From NCBI RefSeq assembly GCF_035046485.1, contig NC_085137.1, forward strand, positions 251,494,733 through 251,558,732: a stretch of 64,000 bases of DNA. The letters run 5' to 3'. Positions 42,130 to 52,771 of the stretch are shown here, piece by piece (positions within the stretch are counted from its first letter, which is position 1; each line of letters starts with the position of its first letter). The position numbers and the translations under genes were made by a program. The stretch is from Aedes albopictus. Its lineage: Eukaryota; Arthropoda; Insecta; Diptera; Culicidae. The notes beneath the pieces were generated by a model. That model was not told the DNA's origin and ran no database searches. It was given only the letters and a program-made list of their open reading frames with translations.

Positions 42130-44465
42130 GCAAACCGAGTATTATTCTGACAAATTGTTGGCTCAGTCTAACCATGATTTTGATGTTCAACTAAATAAAT
42201 GGTTGGCATTCACTCCCACTACCGTGTATATGACACCCTGGGCCATATTTTGGCCAGGGTTCCTGATTTCCACTTTTCATCTTCTTCCACATTCGAAGAC
42301 AGTCAGCAGCGAACGGTTGTCGCTTTAGTTCGTGTGTATGCTTGTCAGCGACGACGGTAAACTCCGGCGAACGGTGGGAAGCCACACTTGGAAATTACTC
42401 ATTCGTCCACATTCGCATCGCAAGCGAATGCGATTCGTGAGTGATGCGATTGATATTGTGCATACGAATTTTTGATGTTTTCGAAATATTTTCTTTGCTA
42501 ATCTAGCATTTCAGCAACAATACAGTAAAAATGTATGCATTACATGCAGAAATTCTCTTCTACTTATGATAATAGCCGCTTCGATCGCTCACCACCATTC
42601 TTCACCATTCGCCATTCATTCATTCGCTTGCGATCCAAACTGCGACGAATGGCAACGAATATTCATGTCAAGCAGCTGGCTCATCGCTTCCCACTGGTGA
42701 TGGGGTTGCGTGTTTGATCACGACGATCCGTTTGCTGCATCTTTCTCGATTCGCTTCAGCAAAGAGGAGTGAATATGAATGGAGTGAGGCGAATATACCG
42801 ATCCTTGATTTTGGCAAACACAGGTTGCTACGACTGAATATAGTTAAGGTATTTACTTTACCTATGTAATTATTTGAATACACACACACTAAGATAAAAA
42901 CTCGTTTTTCATTAAAATAGGGTTGGCGTAGTCTTCTGGAATTATTTCTTCATGCTAACACTTGACCTGTCTTGCCTATTACACAACGCAAATAAACGTT
43001 CATAAAATTTATGGATGGACTTGACTCAGTAATTAAACAAGTCAACACATTTCCTCTGCACATCCATACATAATCAAATCATTACAGTCGGCTGACTTGC
43101 TAACTCAGTCAGTCAGTAACTGTTCAACCAGCAGCACGACATTTGAATCGCATTTGGACATCCAATGAGCTGCATCCGCACCCCAAAAATCGATGATGAC
43201 CACCACCACAGGCACAGTCACCCGTGTCGCATCCTCCCCCATTATTATTCGGCTCGTTCCAGCCAACAACCCCAGGTCAAACGACCAGAGCCATCAAACC
43301 GCACAACGTGTGTTCCAATACTCTTGGCAATATGTGAATCGTCAATTCCAGCCATAACCCCTAAAACATATTACCGAAACCGAAGGCAGTGCCGCGGTTC
43401 GTAGAAGTAAAAGCTTTTATCGTAATTATCAGTTTTATGTCCGTTTTCATCGCATAAAAGTTTAATTTCGCTTTCATAACGCCACAAATGACAGTTGAAC
43501 GGAATCGGCGATGGAGCAAAGACAAAAATGGGGTGAAATGAGTGATGAAATTGGTCACACAGTTTGGAACAGTAATTGGGAAAATTAAGGTTTCTTGTAT
43601 CAATAGTCTATGAAATCATAATTTGTAAAAATAGATTTTTTTTCACATTTTTATTCTTTCAAACATTACTTTCGCAAAAGTATATGTACTGTTCCAGAAC
43701 TTTGAAAACACTTCCTCTAAATAAAATGTCCAGGATTGTGGTTTGCTATGAGTAACTCTCGCTGAGGCCGGCCCTCTATTAACACCTTGTCTTTAAAAAT
43801 GTTTTAGGTGGTGATTTTCTTAAAGTCCTCGCCAAAACAGTAAGGAAAATGCATTAGGTTACTAAATTTGCTGGATCCCCCGTTAGTTAGAGCCACAACC
43901 ATTTGTGTGAACCCATTTAAACCAATATATCTCGAAAGTTTCTCCGAAAACCACCTCAAAACGAAATGTTGTAGAAACGAAGAAAGAAAATGTTTGGTCG
44001 GCCAAATTGATTTCGACTGCCATCTTGAATTTATACAAAACTTTTTTTCCACCATGTTGGTAACCATCGAATCTTCATCAATCAAAAACTGAGACATTTT
44101 TACAAAACACATCAGAAAATTAGCGATGTATTTTTCTCTTATTATAAGTTATCTGCCGTTTTATGAATCACATCACTTTTGCGCACTGGGACAGGCGCCG
44201 ATTGTTTACATAACCGCAGTGTCATTGTACAATATTTACTAACACTAATTTGAAATTTGATCACACTAATGAAACATGAAAGCTTCAGCTTTTCAAAGCA
44301 CTAAAAAAATTCAAAAGCAATGTCCGCATCATTAAGTTTTTCATACAACATATCATACAAAACCAAAATTACTCATGTTGCTTTCCAAAATAACTGCTCA
44401 ATACACCCTGAAACCGACAATTCATCAAATGTCGGGTGTTCAGCTCTTTTCTACAGAACATTTAA
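42130..44465. other. No gene recognised (2.3 kb)
   Basis: Low-complexity ATTCG/CATTC-rich sequence around 42400-42790 and AT-rich sequence beyond. Open frames at 43165 and 43804-44112 were examined; they lack recognisable domains and overlap on both strands. Possibly old repeats. Confidence 0.3.
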
Positions 44466-44706
44466 AATTCGGCACCAACATTTCAAAAGGGCGTAACTGC
44501 ATTTGGAAGTAATACCTTCTTTCAAAGCTGTAGGTCGTACTGCCTCCCTTACACTCAAACCACCGTGGTTGTCGGAAAGAGGAGAGTTTTTCCCATCTGG
44601 TACTTGTTGTGAAAAACATGGAAATCATAACACATGATCCACAGCTTTAAAAGAAGGCGATGATTCCAAAAGCAGTTACGCCCTTTTGAAATGTTGGTGT
44701 CGAATT
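44466..44706. mobile_element. Foldback MITE, 241 bp (ACCAACATTTCAAAAGGGCG ends)
   Basis: AATTCGGCACCAACATTTC at 44466 pairs with the reverse complement of GAAATGTTGGTGTCGAATT ending at 44706; pairing continues through AAAAGGGCGTAACTGC. TTAA flanks both sides (44462-44465 and 44705-44708), though the alignment at the tips is off by two bases, so the target duplication is tentative. Confidence 0.65.
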
Positions 44707-44709
44707 AAC

Positions 44710-45010
44710 GATTTTGTATGATACGCCTAACAACAATTTCTTAATGGAAATTTAACAATGTTTTGTTTTCAACACTTTATGGTTCACAAAAGTTACATCC
44801 ATCGCATCATAACCACTTCTGAGAATCACTTAGATCAATGTTAGTTTTTTAAGTGAAACAGCTGTCTTGATTTTTGGCCCAAAATTACCCCGATGGGCGG
44901 TACAGTAGGACAAAAACGTTCGAAGCAATCACTTTCCGAATAGTCTAATCTGTGAATTGCACGTCAAATATGAATTTGAAATACAAGTTTTCTTCAAGTT
45001 CTTATTTTTT
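44710..45010. other. No gene recognised
   Basis: Spacer between a MITE and a Cys-rich exon; nothing identified. Confidence 0.3.
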
Positions 45011-45015
45011 TTTTC

Positions 45016-45345
45016 TTATTTAGCTTTACACGCTGGACATTCAATATACTGCGTGTTGTCTACAGTTATTTTATTTCCGCACGGACTGTTAGCAGAACAG
45101 TCTATGTCCACGCAACCGCTGCATTTTATGCAGTTAACAGTGGTCGCGATGGCTTCAATCTGCCGGCAGCAATTGAAGCATATTTTCTGCTTCACCACCT
45201 CACTATGAAGCATGCTTAAAGTTTCCACCCTTACCTTATCTGCTTCGTGAACGTTTTTGACCCTGTGAAATAAAATTCTTAATATGTAATATTTCAAAAC
45301 ATAATTTTCTATTACCGTTTCTAGCATACTTCATCTTCTTGAAAG
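45016..45345 (-). CDS. Partial gene: Cys-rich C-terminal exon of unknown protein
   Basis: On the minus strand an exon with splice acceptor TTTCACAG (ending at 45263) encodes about 80 residues ending in ECPACKAK and a stop. The tail has a dense Cys pattern: CFNCC, NCIKCSGCVDIDC, SPCGNK, CPAC, consistent with one or two zinc-binding folds. A short upstream exon ends KYARN with a GTAATA donor at 45315. Upstream exons could not be traced; a G-run (45381-45400) lies just beyond. Candidates are the terminal Cys-rich domain of a piggyBac-like transposase or of a host regulatory protein; neither is proven. Frame and splice sites look intact. Confidence 0.4.
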
Positions 45346-45985
45346 TAATTTTACCGGATAAAAATCACTAGCGTGCACCGGGGGGGGGGAGGGGGGCACT
45401 TGCCCCCCTTCTATAAAAAAATATATCTAAGAAATATGGTGCGAACGTCGAAAGATGCAATTCTTCGAGCGTTAATAGCATCTCATGCACCATATTGCGA
45501 TCAACCCCATGAAACGGCTGTCATCCACACACAACTGGATTGAAGCCAAAAATATGGTGCTGGACGTGGTGCTGATTTGAATCGGCGGTTGCATAAGGCT
45601 GAAAACACAGTGAATTTTTCTGTTGGAGCAGGTGCGACATTCAAATTTAATTTACTTTAGTGTTGTTTTAAATGGGTTGAATGTATTTTCATACTTGTGC
45701 GTCTTGTAAATCTAACAAAGAACAGTAAACAATATGTAGAAATGATCGTTTTGACGTAGGACTACGTCTCTCTTTTCTATACCGGGTGTCATTCTAAATT
45801 TTCAGAAATCGGCCGCGTTACGTTTAAAGTGGAGATTTTGAGCGTTAATAACTCAGTCATTTCTTGTTCAATCTTCAAAATTTTGGCACCAATCGATTGC
45901 AAATCTTTACACCAATTATGTCCAATAATAATATTTGCTGTTTTTCAATATCAAACTATTGAAAAATTGGGAAAAGTGAACCCAT
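45346..45985. other. No gene recognised
   Basis: Includes a G-run (GGGGGGGGGAGGGGGG near 45381) and two AATATGGTGC-like words in inverted orientation (45435-45498). No gene. Confidence 0.3.
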
Positions 45986-46035
45986 GTTTATTCCAGCCAA
46001 TCACGATCGAGCACATTTTGGATGCTCCCGTCGAA

Positions 46036-46042
46036 TATAAAA
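46036..46042 (+). promoter_or_regulatory. TATA box P1 upstream of histone-type stem-loop 1
   Basis: TATAAAA in CGAATATAAAAGC, about 490 bp upstream of the stem-loop at 46529. The distance would fit a core histone transcript, but the sequence between does not encode a recognisable histone. Confidence 0.4.
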
Positions 46043-46528
46043 GCTACTGCTTCTTCGCATCTTCCCTCATTTGCTTTTGTCGTCTCGAGGTGAACGCATC
46101 GAACGAGAGCTGCCCACTTTCTTCGTTTTCGCTCATTCTTCTTTGGCGGCCGTGTCGGCTCGGTATCGATGGTTGTCGGCAAGGGTGTGTTGCACATTCA
46201 CCTTCTAACCGTCTAACGCGGCAGACCAGGGAAGTGTTTCGAAAATTGGATTGATCGACGGTGGTGGCAGAGGCAGCAGCAAAATCCACAGAAAGACCCG
46301 CCGTGACGGACGAATTTGCGAGTTGCGTCGCTTTTCTTTCCTCGGGGCCTCGATTTGGATTGAGTGACAGCGGCGCATTGCTGATAGCATCAGGATTCGC
46401 ATCCGCGGCAGCAAGCGGCGGGCCAATTTTCGACGGCTTTCAGCATTCAACAAGGAATAAACCAACACGCATTGCGTGGCATGATGAATTCATGTCATTT
46501 TCTGTTCAAAATCGTTCAATATTTAAAC

Positions 46529-46544
46529 GGTTCTTTTCAGGACC
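46529..46544 (+). terminator. Histone-type 3' stem-loop 1
   Basis: GGTTCTTTTCAGGACC: six-base-pair stem (one G-U) and UUUC loop, preceded by AAAC. It fits the replication-dependent histone mRNA 3' consensus GGYYCUUUUCAGRRCC. Confidence 0.6.
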
Positions 46545-46824
46545 ATCGAAAATTATTCCTCAAGAGTTGTGGATCAGATAATTATTTCATTCCATCGAAC
46601 AGGAAAAATGTGTTGTGACCGAAAAGTGAAAGATTGAATGCTTGATGGCCCCGCAACAATGATGATGCCGGCCACCATTGGTTCCATCCGGAATTTAGCA
46701 ACGCTTTATCCTATCCGGACCATGTTTAGTGGAACATTGTTTAATTATAGCATTTTCGAGATAAAATGATCTGAATCTTCCAATATTTTGGTTACTTTAT
46801 TCGTTACATGAAGCTTTTCTCATT

Positions 46825-46945
46825 TCTCGCTTGATAAATCGTTTCAAGCGTCTGGTGCATGTGGGGCGGGGCATGCAAACTAAATAAACTGGAAGCCAGC
46901 CAAATGGGAGGAGCTTCATCTGCTAATCTAGGGGTATAAAAGCTG
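46825..46945 (+). promoter_or_regulatory. Promoter P2 (TATA 46935) with octamer-like element
   Basis: A block containing GGCGGGGCATGCAAACT, CAGCCAAATGGGAGGAGC and CTAATCTAGGGGTATAAAAG. It is repeated almost exactly at 47530-47642. ATGCAAA resembles the octamer of histone H2B promoters, and CCAAAT and TATA follow in the usual order. Confidence 0.5.
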
Positions 46946-47163
46946 TACCCTCTGTTTTCTTTCGTCATTTTCGTTGGATCAGTCAAGGTGGTTGGTGTCA
47001 CCTCCAGCGCGGCAGCAACACACACGAACACAGCGACGACTCTGTTCGGCCAGGAATTTCATCCACGGCAGCAAGCTGCCGGTTAGTGTTCGAAGGCATT
47101 CAGAATTCAACGCGGCGTAGACTAACATGGCAGGATCACATCAAAATCGTCCATAATACAAAC

Positions 47164-47179
47164 GGTCCTTTTCAGGACC
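47164..47179 (+). terminator. Histone-type 3' stem-loop 2
   Basis: GGTCCTTTTCAGGACC is a perfect match to the histone stem-loop consensus with a six-base-pair stem, preceded by ACAAAC and followed by ACAGAAAATC. It lies only about 225 bp after the P2 TATA box, too short for any core histone coding region. Confidence 0.7.
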
Positions 47180-47529
47180 ACAGAAAATCTTTCCTTCATA
47201 GTTATGAAAAGTGAGACAGTTCCGCTTCTCAGCAAAAGTGAAGCCGACCTTTAATTTTATCCATAGCTGCAAACAGTGGGTCAGTTTTCGGTGGCCCAGC
47301 ATTCACCGCGCAGAAACCCAACACGCATTGCGTGGAATGGTGAATTCATGTAATTTTCTCCAGATTCCAGGCCTAATATCATCGATCGGGAAAAGCGTGG
47401 TGCAACGAAAAAGTGAAATATTGAATGATTGATGGCTCAGCAACAATGATAAAGCCAGCCACTAATGATTCCACCTGGGATTCCACAACGCGTTTTCCAA
47501 ATAAGACCATTCGTATATTTCATTTCTGG

Positions 47530-47645
47530 GATGATTAATGGTTTGAAGCGTCTGGGTGCATGCGGGCGGGGCATGCAAACAAAAACTGGAAAGGCAGCCA
47601 AATGGGAGGAGCTTGATCTGCTAATCTAGGGGTATAAAAGCTTTG
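47530..47645 (+). promoter_or_regulatory. Promoter P3 (TATA 47633), duplicate of P2
   Basis: Shares AAGCGTCTGGGTGCATG, GGGCGGGGCATGCAAAC, CAGCCAAATGGGAGGAGCTT and CTAATCTAGGGGTATAAAAG with P2. No stem-loop or histone coding region follows before the satellite at 47.8 kb. Confidence 0.5.
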
Positions 47646-47839
47646 TCCTCGGTTTTTCGCTCACGAATTTATCTTCGCACGACAAAGTTCGCTTCCGCAC
47701 GTAGCAGATTGGCCAGCAGACTGAAATTTCGTAAACAAACCTGTGGCGCCCCACCAAAGGTGGCGGCTTCAAGAACTAACGCTTTCTTCAGGGGGTTGAT
47801 TGCGATCAATTGAATTATATTGCCATCAAATGCAGTATA

Positions 47840-49340
47840 CTGGCACCATGCAGCTTTTCAAGTTCCATGCACCATCTGAACATCTCATATATCATCTAAG
47901 CATTTAATTGTATGCACCATTTTTGCAATTCTTGCACCTTGCATCTACCCATGCAATGATAAAAATCATTGAATCATGGTTGCAACTATTGCACCACATT
48001 CAATTTCTTAGTATTCCTTGTACACCCATGATGTTCACAGAATCAGCTAGGTATCCATGCTGATCTCACGCACCATCTTTTAGCTAATTAGTAATGTCAG
48101 CACCATATTTGAATAACATGCACCATTTTGGTATTTCCTATTACAAAAGTGTATTGCAAGTACGTGAGCTATGGTGACTTCGGCACAACATTGAATTCCA
48201 AGCACCATTTTTGCAATTCGTGCACTTAGCCATACAAAATATCACATAATAACGGTGACGACTAAAACAGTACACTAACACCATGCACCTTCTTTAAAGC
48301 TTTCAATGCACCATCATGATGACCACAGAATCATCTAGGTATCCACGCATATCAGGATATCACGCTGATCTCATGCAATGTCTTTTAATTAATTTGGCAT
48401 CTAATGCATCATACTGTTATGCACCATCATTAAATTTCATCAAAGCTTTTCAAGCACCACTTCAGCGTTTATCATATCATCTAGGCATCTAATGCATCAT
48501 TATGGCGTGAGCATCACTTAAAATGCTTTTTTTCTGTATTCTATGCACCATTTTTGCAATTCGTGCACCTATCCATGCAACATGTTGATAATCACTAAAT
48601 AACGGTGACGAATAATGCAGAACACTAGCATCATGCACCTTCTTTAAATCTTTTCATCTTATGCACCATTATGATGTGGTTCACATTTAAATCCCATGCA
48701 CCATTTTGGCATTTCGAATACAAAATAGCATTCCATGTACCTGGATCATGTTGATTTCTGTGCCACATTGAGTTTCCTGCACCATTTTTGCAATTCGTGC
48801 ACCACTTATGGAACATGTCGAGTATAACAGAATCATGGTGATACTAATGCACCATAGAGACAGCATGCAGTTTGTTTGCATTTCGTGCACCACCATGATG
48901 TTCACAAAATATCTAAACATTAAACATTAAATTTAAATTCTATGCACCATTTTTGCAATTCGTGCACCTTGGATCTAAACACGCAATGTTGAGAATCACT
49001 GCATCATGGTGGCAACTAATGCACCATTGACAATTTCTCAGTATCCCATGCACAACCATGATGTTCTTAGAATCATATAGGCATCCATGCTGATCTCACG
49101 CACCATCTTATTCAGCTAATCAGTAATGTCAGCAGCATATTTGGATAACGTGCAGCATTTTGGCATTTCATTTTTCAAAACTGTATTCCATGTACGTGAA
49201 CCATGACGAATTGGGCGCCACATTGAATTCCATGCACCATTTTTTTTTTCAATTCGTGCACCTAGCCATAAAAAATGTCGAGTATCTCTGGATAACAGTG
49301 ACCACTAATACAGCACACTAACATCATGAACCTTCTTCAA
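47840..49340. repeat. Complex tandem repeat rich in GCACCATTTTGCAATTCGTGCACC words
   Basis: About 1.5 kb built from degenerate units containing TGCACCATTTTTGCAATTCG, with a higher-order period of roughly 1,030 bp. For example CCATGCTGATCTCACGCACC at about 48055 recurs at about 49087, and ATTCCATGCACC/ACCATTTTTGCAATTCGTGC recurs throughout. No coding region. Confidence 0.75.
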
Positions 49341-49792
49341 AGCGTTTATAGAATCATTTAGGTACGCAGTGTGTCAATGTCATGTCTTTATATGTGTTCA
49401 AACATTCCAAGCTAAAACAGCTTTGTGGCAATGAACATATCAAACATGTTTTTGTCTGTTCAACAGCCACACGACACAAGAATTGTAGATTTGCGTTGGT
49501 TGTGACCGTATCAAGCATGTTAACCATATTTTTCTTTGCAACATTCACAGTACTGCATCAACACAAGAATTGTAGATATGCCTAAAATGAACGTATCTTT
49601 TTATTGTGTGCTTGATTTTAAATGAATAACGTAAGTGTCATTGCACTGTCACATAAAAACTAGCATTAACCTTCCGTAACTCGCGCGGTTGGCCATCACT
49701 TTCAGCACCACGCTTATGCTGAGTACAAAAAGTGAGATTTTTTCAACGTGTTGTGCAAAATATAACAGCGCGATCGCGCGAGGGTTAAATAA

Positions 49793-50039
49793 CACCGTTC
49801 AACACAAAATTTTGTTATTAGATGAGAAAAAAGAACAGAGGTTTGGGACCCTAGAAATGTCATAGCGAATTTTATTTTTGAAAAATATTGGACCGTGCCT
49901 TCACAGTGCCTTCAAACTGTGAAGGACCGGTCCAATATTTTTCAAAAATTCTTTCACTTAGACACTTCTAGGGTCCCAAACCCCTGTTCTTTTTTTCCCA
50001 TCCCATAACACCAAATTTGTAAAATTTTGTCGAGCAGTG
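49793..50039. mobile_element. Foldback MITE with TAA target duplication, 247 bp
   Basis: Ends CACCGTTCAACA (49793) and TGTCGAGCAGTG (50039) are inverted, flanked by TAA at 49790-49792 and 50040-50042. The arms pair almost to the centre: AAGAACAGAGGTTTGGGACC with GGTCCCAAACCCCTGTTCTT, and GAAAAATATTGGACC with GGTCCAATATTTTTC. Transcripts would form one long hairpin. The TAA duplication suggests PIF/Harbinger. Confidence 0.75.
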
Positions 50040-50064
50040 TAATTAATTAAATTAAGAATTAATT

Positions 50065-50660
50065 AAATAAAATCCGGTACAATACATATGATTCCAAACA
50101 AATATTTTTAAAACATGTACTAAACTGCCATTCTAAGCATTATTGTTCCATGTTATATGAAATGCCCATATAACACGGGACAATCATGCGTAGAGCAGCA
50201 GTAAATGGATCTGCATCAAGTTCTGTAAACGAAATTCTTACAAGAATCTTGCACCTGGTGCATTTCGTAATACAGTAGACGTTCGGTCGGTCCAAACGGT
50301 TTATCTGCAATGCTTTTTAACTGCAAGTCCGGCAAGTGGAACAAATTTGCAATTATCACACCGCCAAATGTCAGAATGGTGCGCCATGTTACCCCAAATG
50401 AACAGTCGAATGAAGTTCACGTTCATTTTACGTCAGTTGATGGTTTGTTGACACTGTCAGGCGTTGCAGTTATCGGATTTTCGTTCGCTAAGTGAAACGT
50501 AAACATGTTGCAGTTATCGAACGTCAACTGTATTAAAAATAAAATAAAGTTCAGGAAGTTATAGAAGTTACGTTAAACGCCTAAATGTAGTCAATTTCTT
50601 TAAAACACGTCTGACTGAGCAACACAATGCCCAACCTGGTGTCACATGCTGCGGGAATCA
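50065..50660. mobile_element. Truncated relative of the 59.5-kb MITE, with nested insertion
   Basis: Shares GATTCCAAACAAATATTTTTAAA, GTAAACGAAAT, AAAATAAAATAAAGTTCAGG and AACGCCTAAATGTAG with the element at 59554-60223, in the same order. Both ends are missing, and a 264-bp MITE (50270-50533) interrupts it. Confidence 0.6.
50270..50533. mobile_element. 264-bp MITE with TA target duplication (ACAGTAGACGTTCG ends)
   Basis: ATACAGTAGACGTTCG at 50270 and CGAACGTCAACTGTAT ending at 50533, flanked by TA (50268-50269 and 50534-50535). The related sequence at about 59770-59795 lacks the insertion. The inside is a poor-coding AT-rich segment; Tc1/mariner-type ends. Confidence 0.7.
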
Positions 50661-50942
50661 TAGGACGTATTATGAGAGAAAAGTTCCAGAACTAGCTAAT
50701 GACCCTCAAAATCGATTCGGCAACATGACTTGGCTTTCACGGCAACACGGATCGGTTTTCGCCATAAAAGTGTCACTCGCTGACGAGGACGGGGAAGTTC
50801 AAATTTATCATCTTGGTAAGCATTACCGGAACCGCTTATATGTCTCATGACTTTTTCCTGCTGCTGATTCCATTTACGCCATTCGTATTGCAATGCCGGT
50901 TATCAGTTTTATTTTACTTTTAGCCTCTCATGAAATGACTGA

Positions 50943-51101
50943 ACGCAGACAAAAGGGAATCTGCACCTTATTATCGACGGTGAAATAAAGGAGTTCGGGC
51001 TTGACTACAAACAAGTGGAACTCACTGTTACCAGTGATAATGGAAACCAAATGCTGGGAGCAGTGCGATATGAAGTACTTGATGGGACCAGCTTTAGATG
51101 A
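50943..51101 (+). pseudogene. hAT-type transposase fragment
   Basis: After a TTTTACTTTTAG splice-acceptor-like site the frame reads GNLHLIIDGEIKEFGLDYKQ and then VTSDNGNQMLGAVRYE. The T-x-D-N-G/A-x-N-M-x-x-A-V-R pattern is the usual surrounding of a catalytic Asp in hAT transposases. Upstream DEDGEVQIYHLG (about 50780) may be an earlier part. Short and isolated. Confidence 0.45.
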
Positions 51102-51206
51102 TGGATTTCCTTCCTTATAACGATCGGCGGAGTTATTAAAATCTGATTAACTCAATCGGTTATACGTTATAACATAAAAACGAACCGTGCAAAAAATTAT
51201 CGGGTA

Positions 51207-51987
51207 TAGTAAACCGGGATCAAATTGATCAGCGGGGTGGAATTGATCATTCGGGTACTACATTTTAATTCCATACTAGGAACTCTAAAGCGTCGTAATG
51301 ATCTTAAACTTTTTATGCCATCTAGTTCATAGATGTCTAGAGATGAGTGTAGGCTTTTAATGTTCTAGAAAAAAGTTAATTTTGCCTTATTTTTTTGGAA
51401 TTTGAAATGTATTTCTCATTTAGCAGAGATCATTGCTACTAAACAATCGATTGCCAATAGGACTTCCCGAAAATTATATGTTTAAACATTTTTGTGAAAC
51501 CTAGGTTAGAAAGTTATTTAGCTTATCAGAGCATGAAATAGCTACACAAAAGTTCATTTTATTATGAAATAGTAATTTATTGCGATAGAAATAACTTATT
51601 TCAAATTAAGTTGCCTACATTTAGGCGTTTAAGGGGAAATTCAAAATTTAATTTTGCATTTAAAATATTAAACTCACTAGTTGTAAGATTTTAAACGCGT
51701 TTTTCGGTTTTAGAAGAGCAAAATCAAGCGGAGAAGGAAATTTTCCTTCCCAACCACTGCTTAATTGTATACCGATCAATTTCGCCCCAAAGTGGCATTT
51801 CCATTTTTTTGATATTTGGAGTTATTTAAATTAAAGTTTAAACTTGTTGAACAAAATTCTGTCACATGGTTCCATGGAGATCCACAGGGTACTATTTTTA
51901 CAGAAATTCTTTTGACAATATTTGAATTGGCACTGATGTTACTCGCAAAAGTTGTTTTAATATGATCAATTTGACCCCGGATTACGG
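51207..51987. mobile_element. M780 MITE copy B
   Basis: 781 bp, same orientation as copy A, with the double end motif on the left. Starts near AGTAAACCGGGATCAAATTG and ends CCCCGGATTACGG. TA follows at 51988-51989 and is shared with copy C. It contains the empty target CTCACTAGTTGTAAG corresponding to the hAT insertion in copy A. Confidence 0.75.
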
Positions 51988-51989
51988 TA

Positions 51990-52769
51990 CCGTGATTTCG
52001 GGTGAAATTGATCACTTTTCGCAGTTTTCGGCTTCTCATTTTTGAATATTTAACGATATGGTTAAACTTAATGTTTTAAAACAAGTACGACCACGGTTTT
52101 TATTAGTCAACGAGATTGAAACTTTTCCTGAAAACTATTTTATTGCAATAAATATCATTTAAAATAAAAAATCAGAAATTTTAGTTTCGGGGTGAAATTG
52201 ATCAGTCAGTGAAATGTGTTTGTATGTTCTGAAAATATTTTTTCCACCTGAATTATCCACCCCAAAACGCGAAAAGCTATGCAAAACTTATACAACTTTA
52301 CTAATTTTTTTGTTATTTAAGTTTAAAGTTTGAAAAATCCCAAGAAAACGCCTGAAAGTATACAATTTACATACTAAATAAGTAAGCACTTACGGAAAAG
52401 TGCAATTTTATGCATAAATTTGAATATTTACAGAACTTTTGATGACGAAATCGTGTTTAGCAAATACTTGGCAGCTAAAAACATCCATTCGATTATACAT
52501 TACATGTGCGATACTGCCGCGGTAGCAAAAGTTTGAAAGTGTCTTTGAAGTTCGCCTAACACGCTATTTCGGAAAATATTGAATTTAATACAGAAATATG
52601 TGACTGATTGGCTGTAAAACATGTAATCCAAACATTCAATAACCCTTAAGCCAGATGATGGTCATTTTCTACAAATTGTTTTAAGTTTAAAGCATTATTT
52701 TTAACAAATAAAAATGACCCTCACGTCGATCAATTTCACCCCACTGATCAATTTCACCCGAAATCACGG
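51990..52769. mobile_element. M780-related MITE copy C (subfamily with CCGTGATTTCGGG ends)
   Basis: 780 bp. Ends CCGTGATTTCGGGTGAAATT and the reverse complement ending at 52769. The double end motif is on the right, so it is inverted relative to B. The TAs on both sides (51988-51989 and 52770-52771) are shared with the neighbours. Confidence 0.75.
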
Positions 52770-52771
52770 TA

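Noticed and set aside
45435..45498. AATATGGTGC ... GCACCATATT inverted words as a hairpin gene
   Set aside because: Only about 15 pairs, with a large asymmetric bulge; not convincing.
46261..46581. Ala/Ser-rich 106-codon frame between histone-like promoter and stem-loop as a histone H1 fragment
   Set aside because: No winged-helix or Lys-rich tail motifs; core histone motifs are also absent in all frames.
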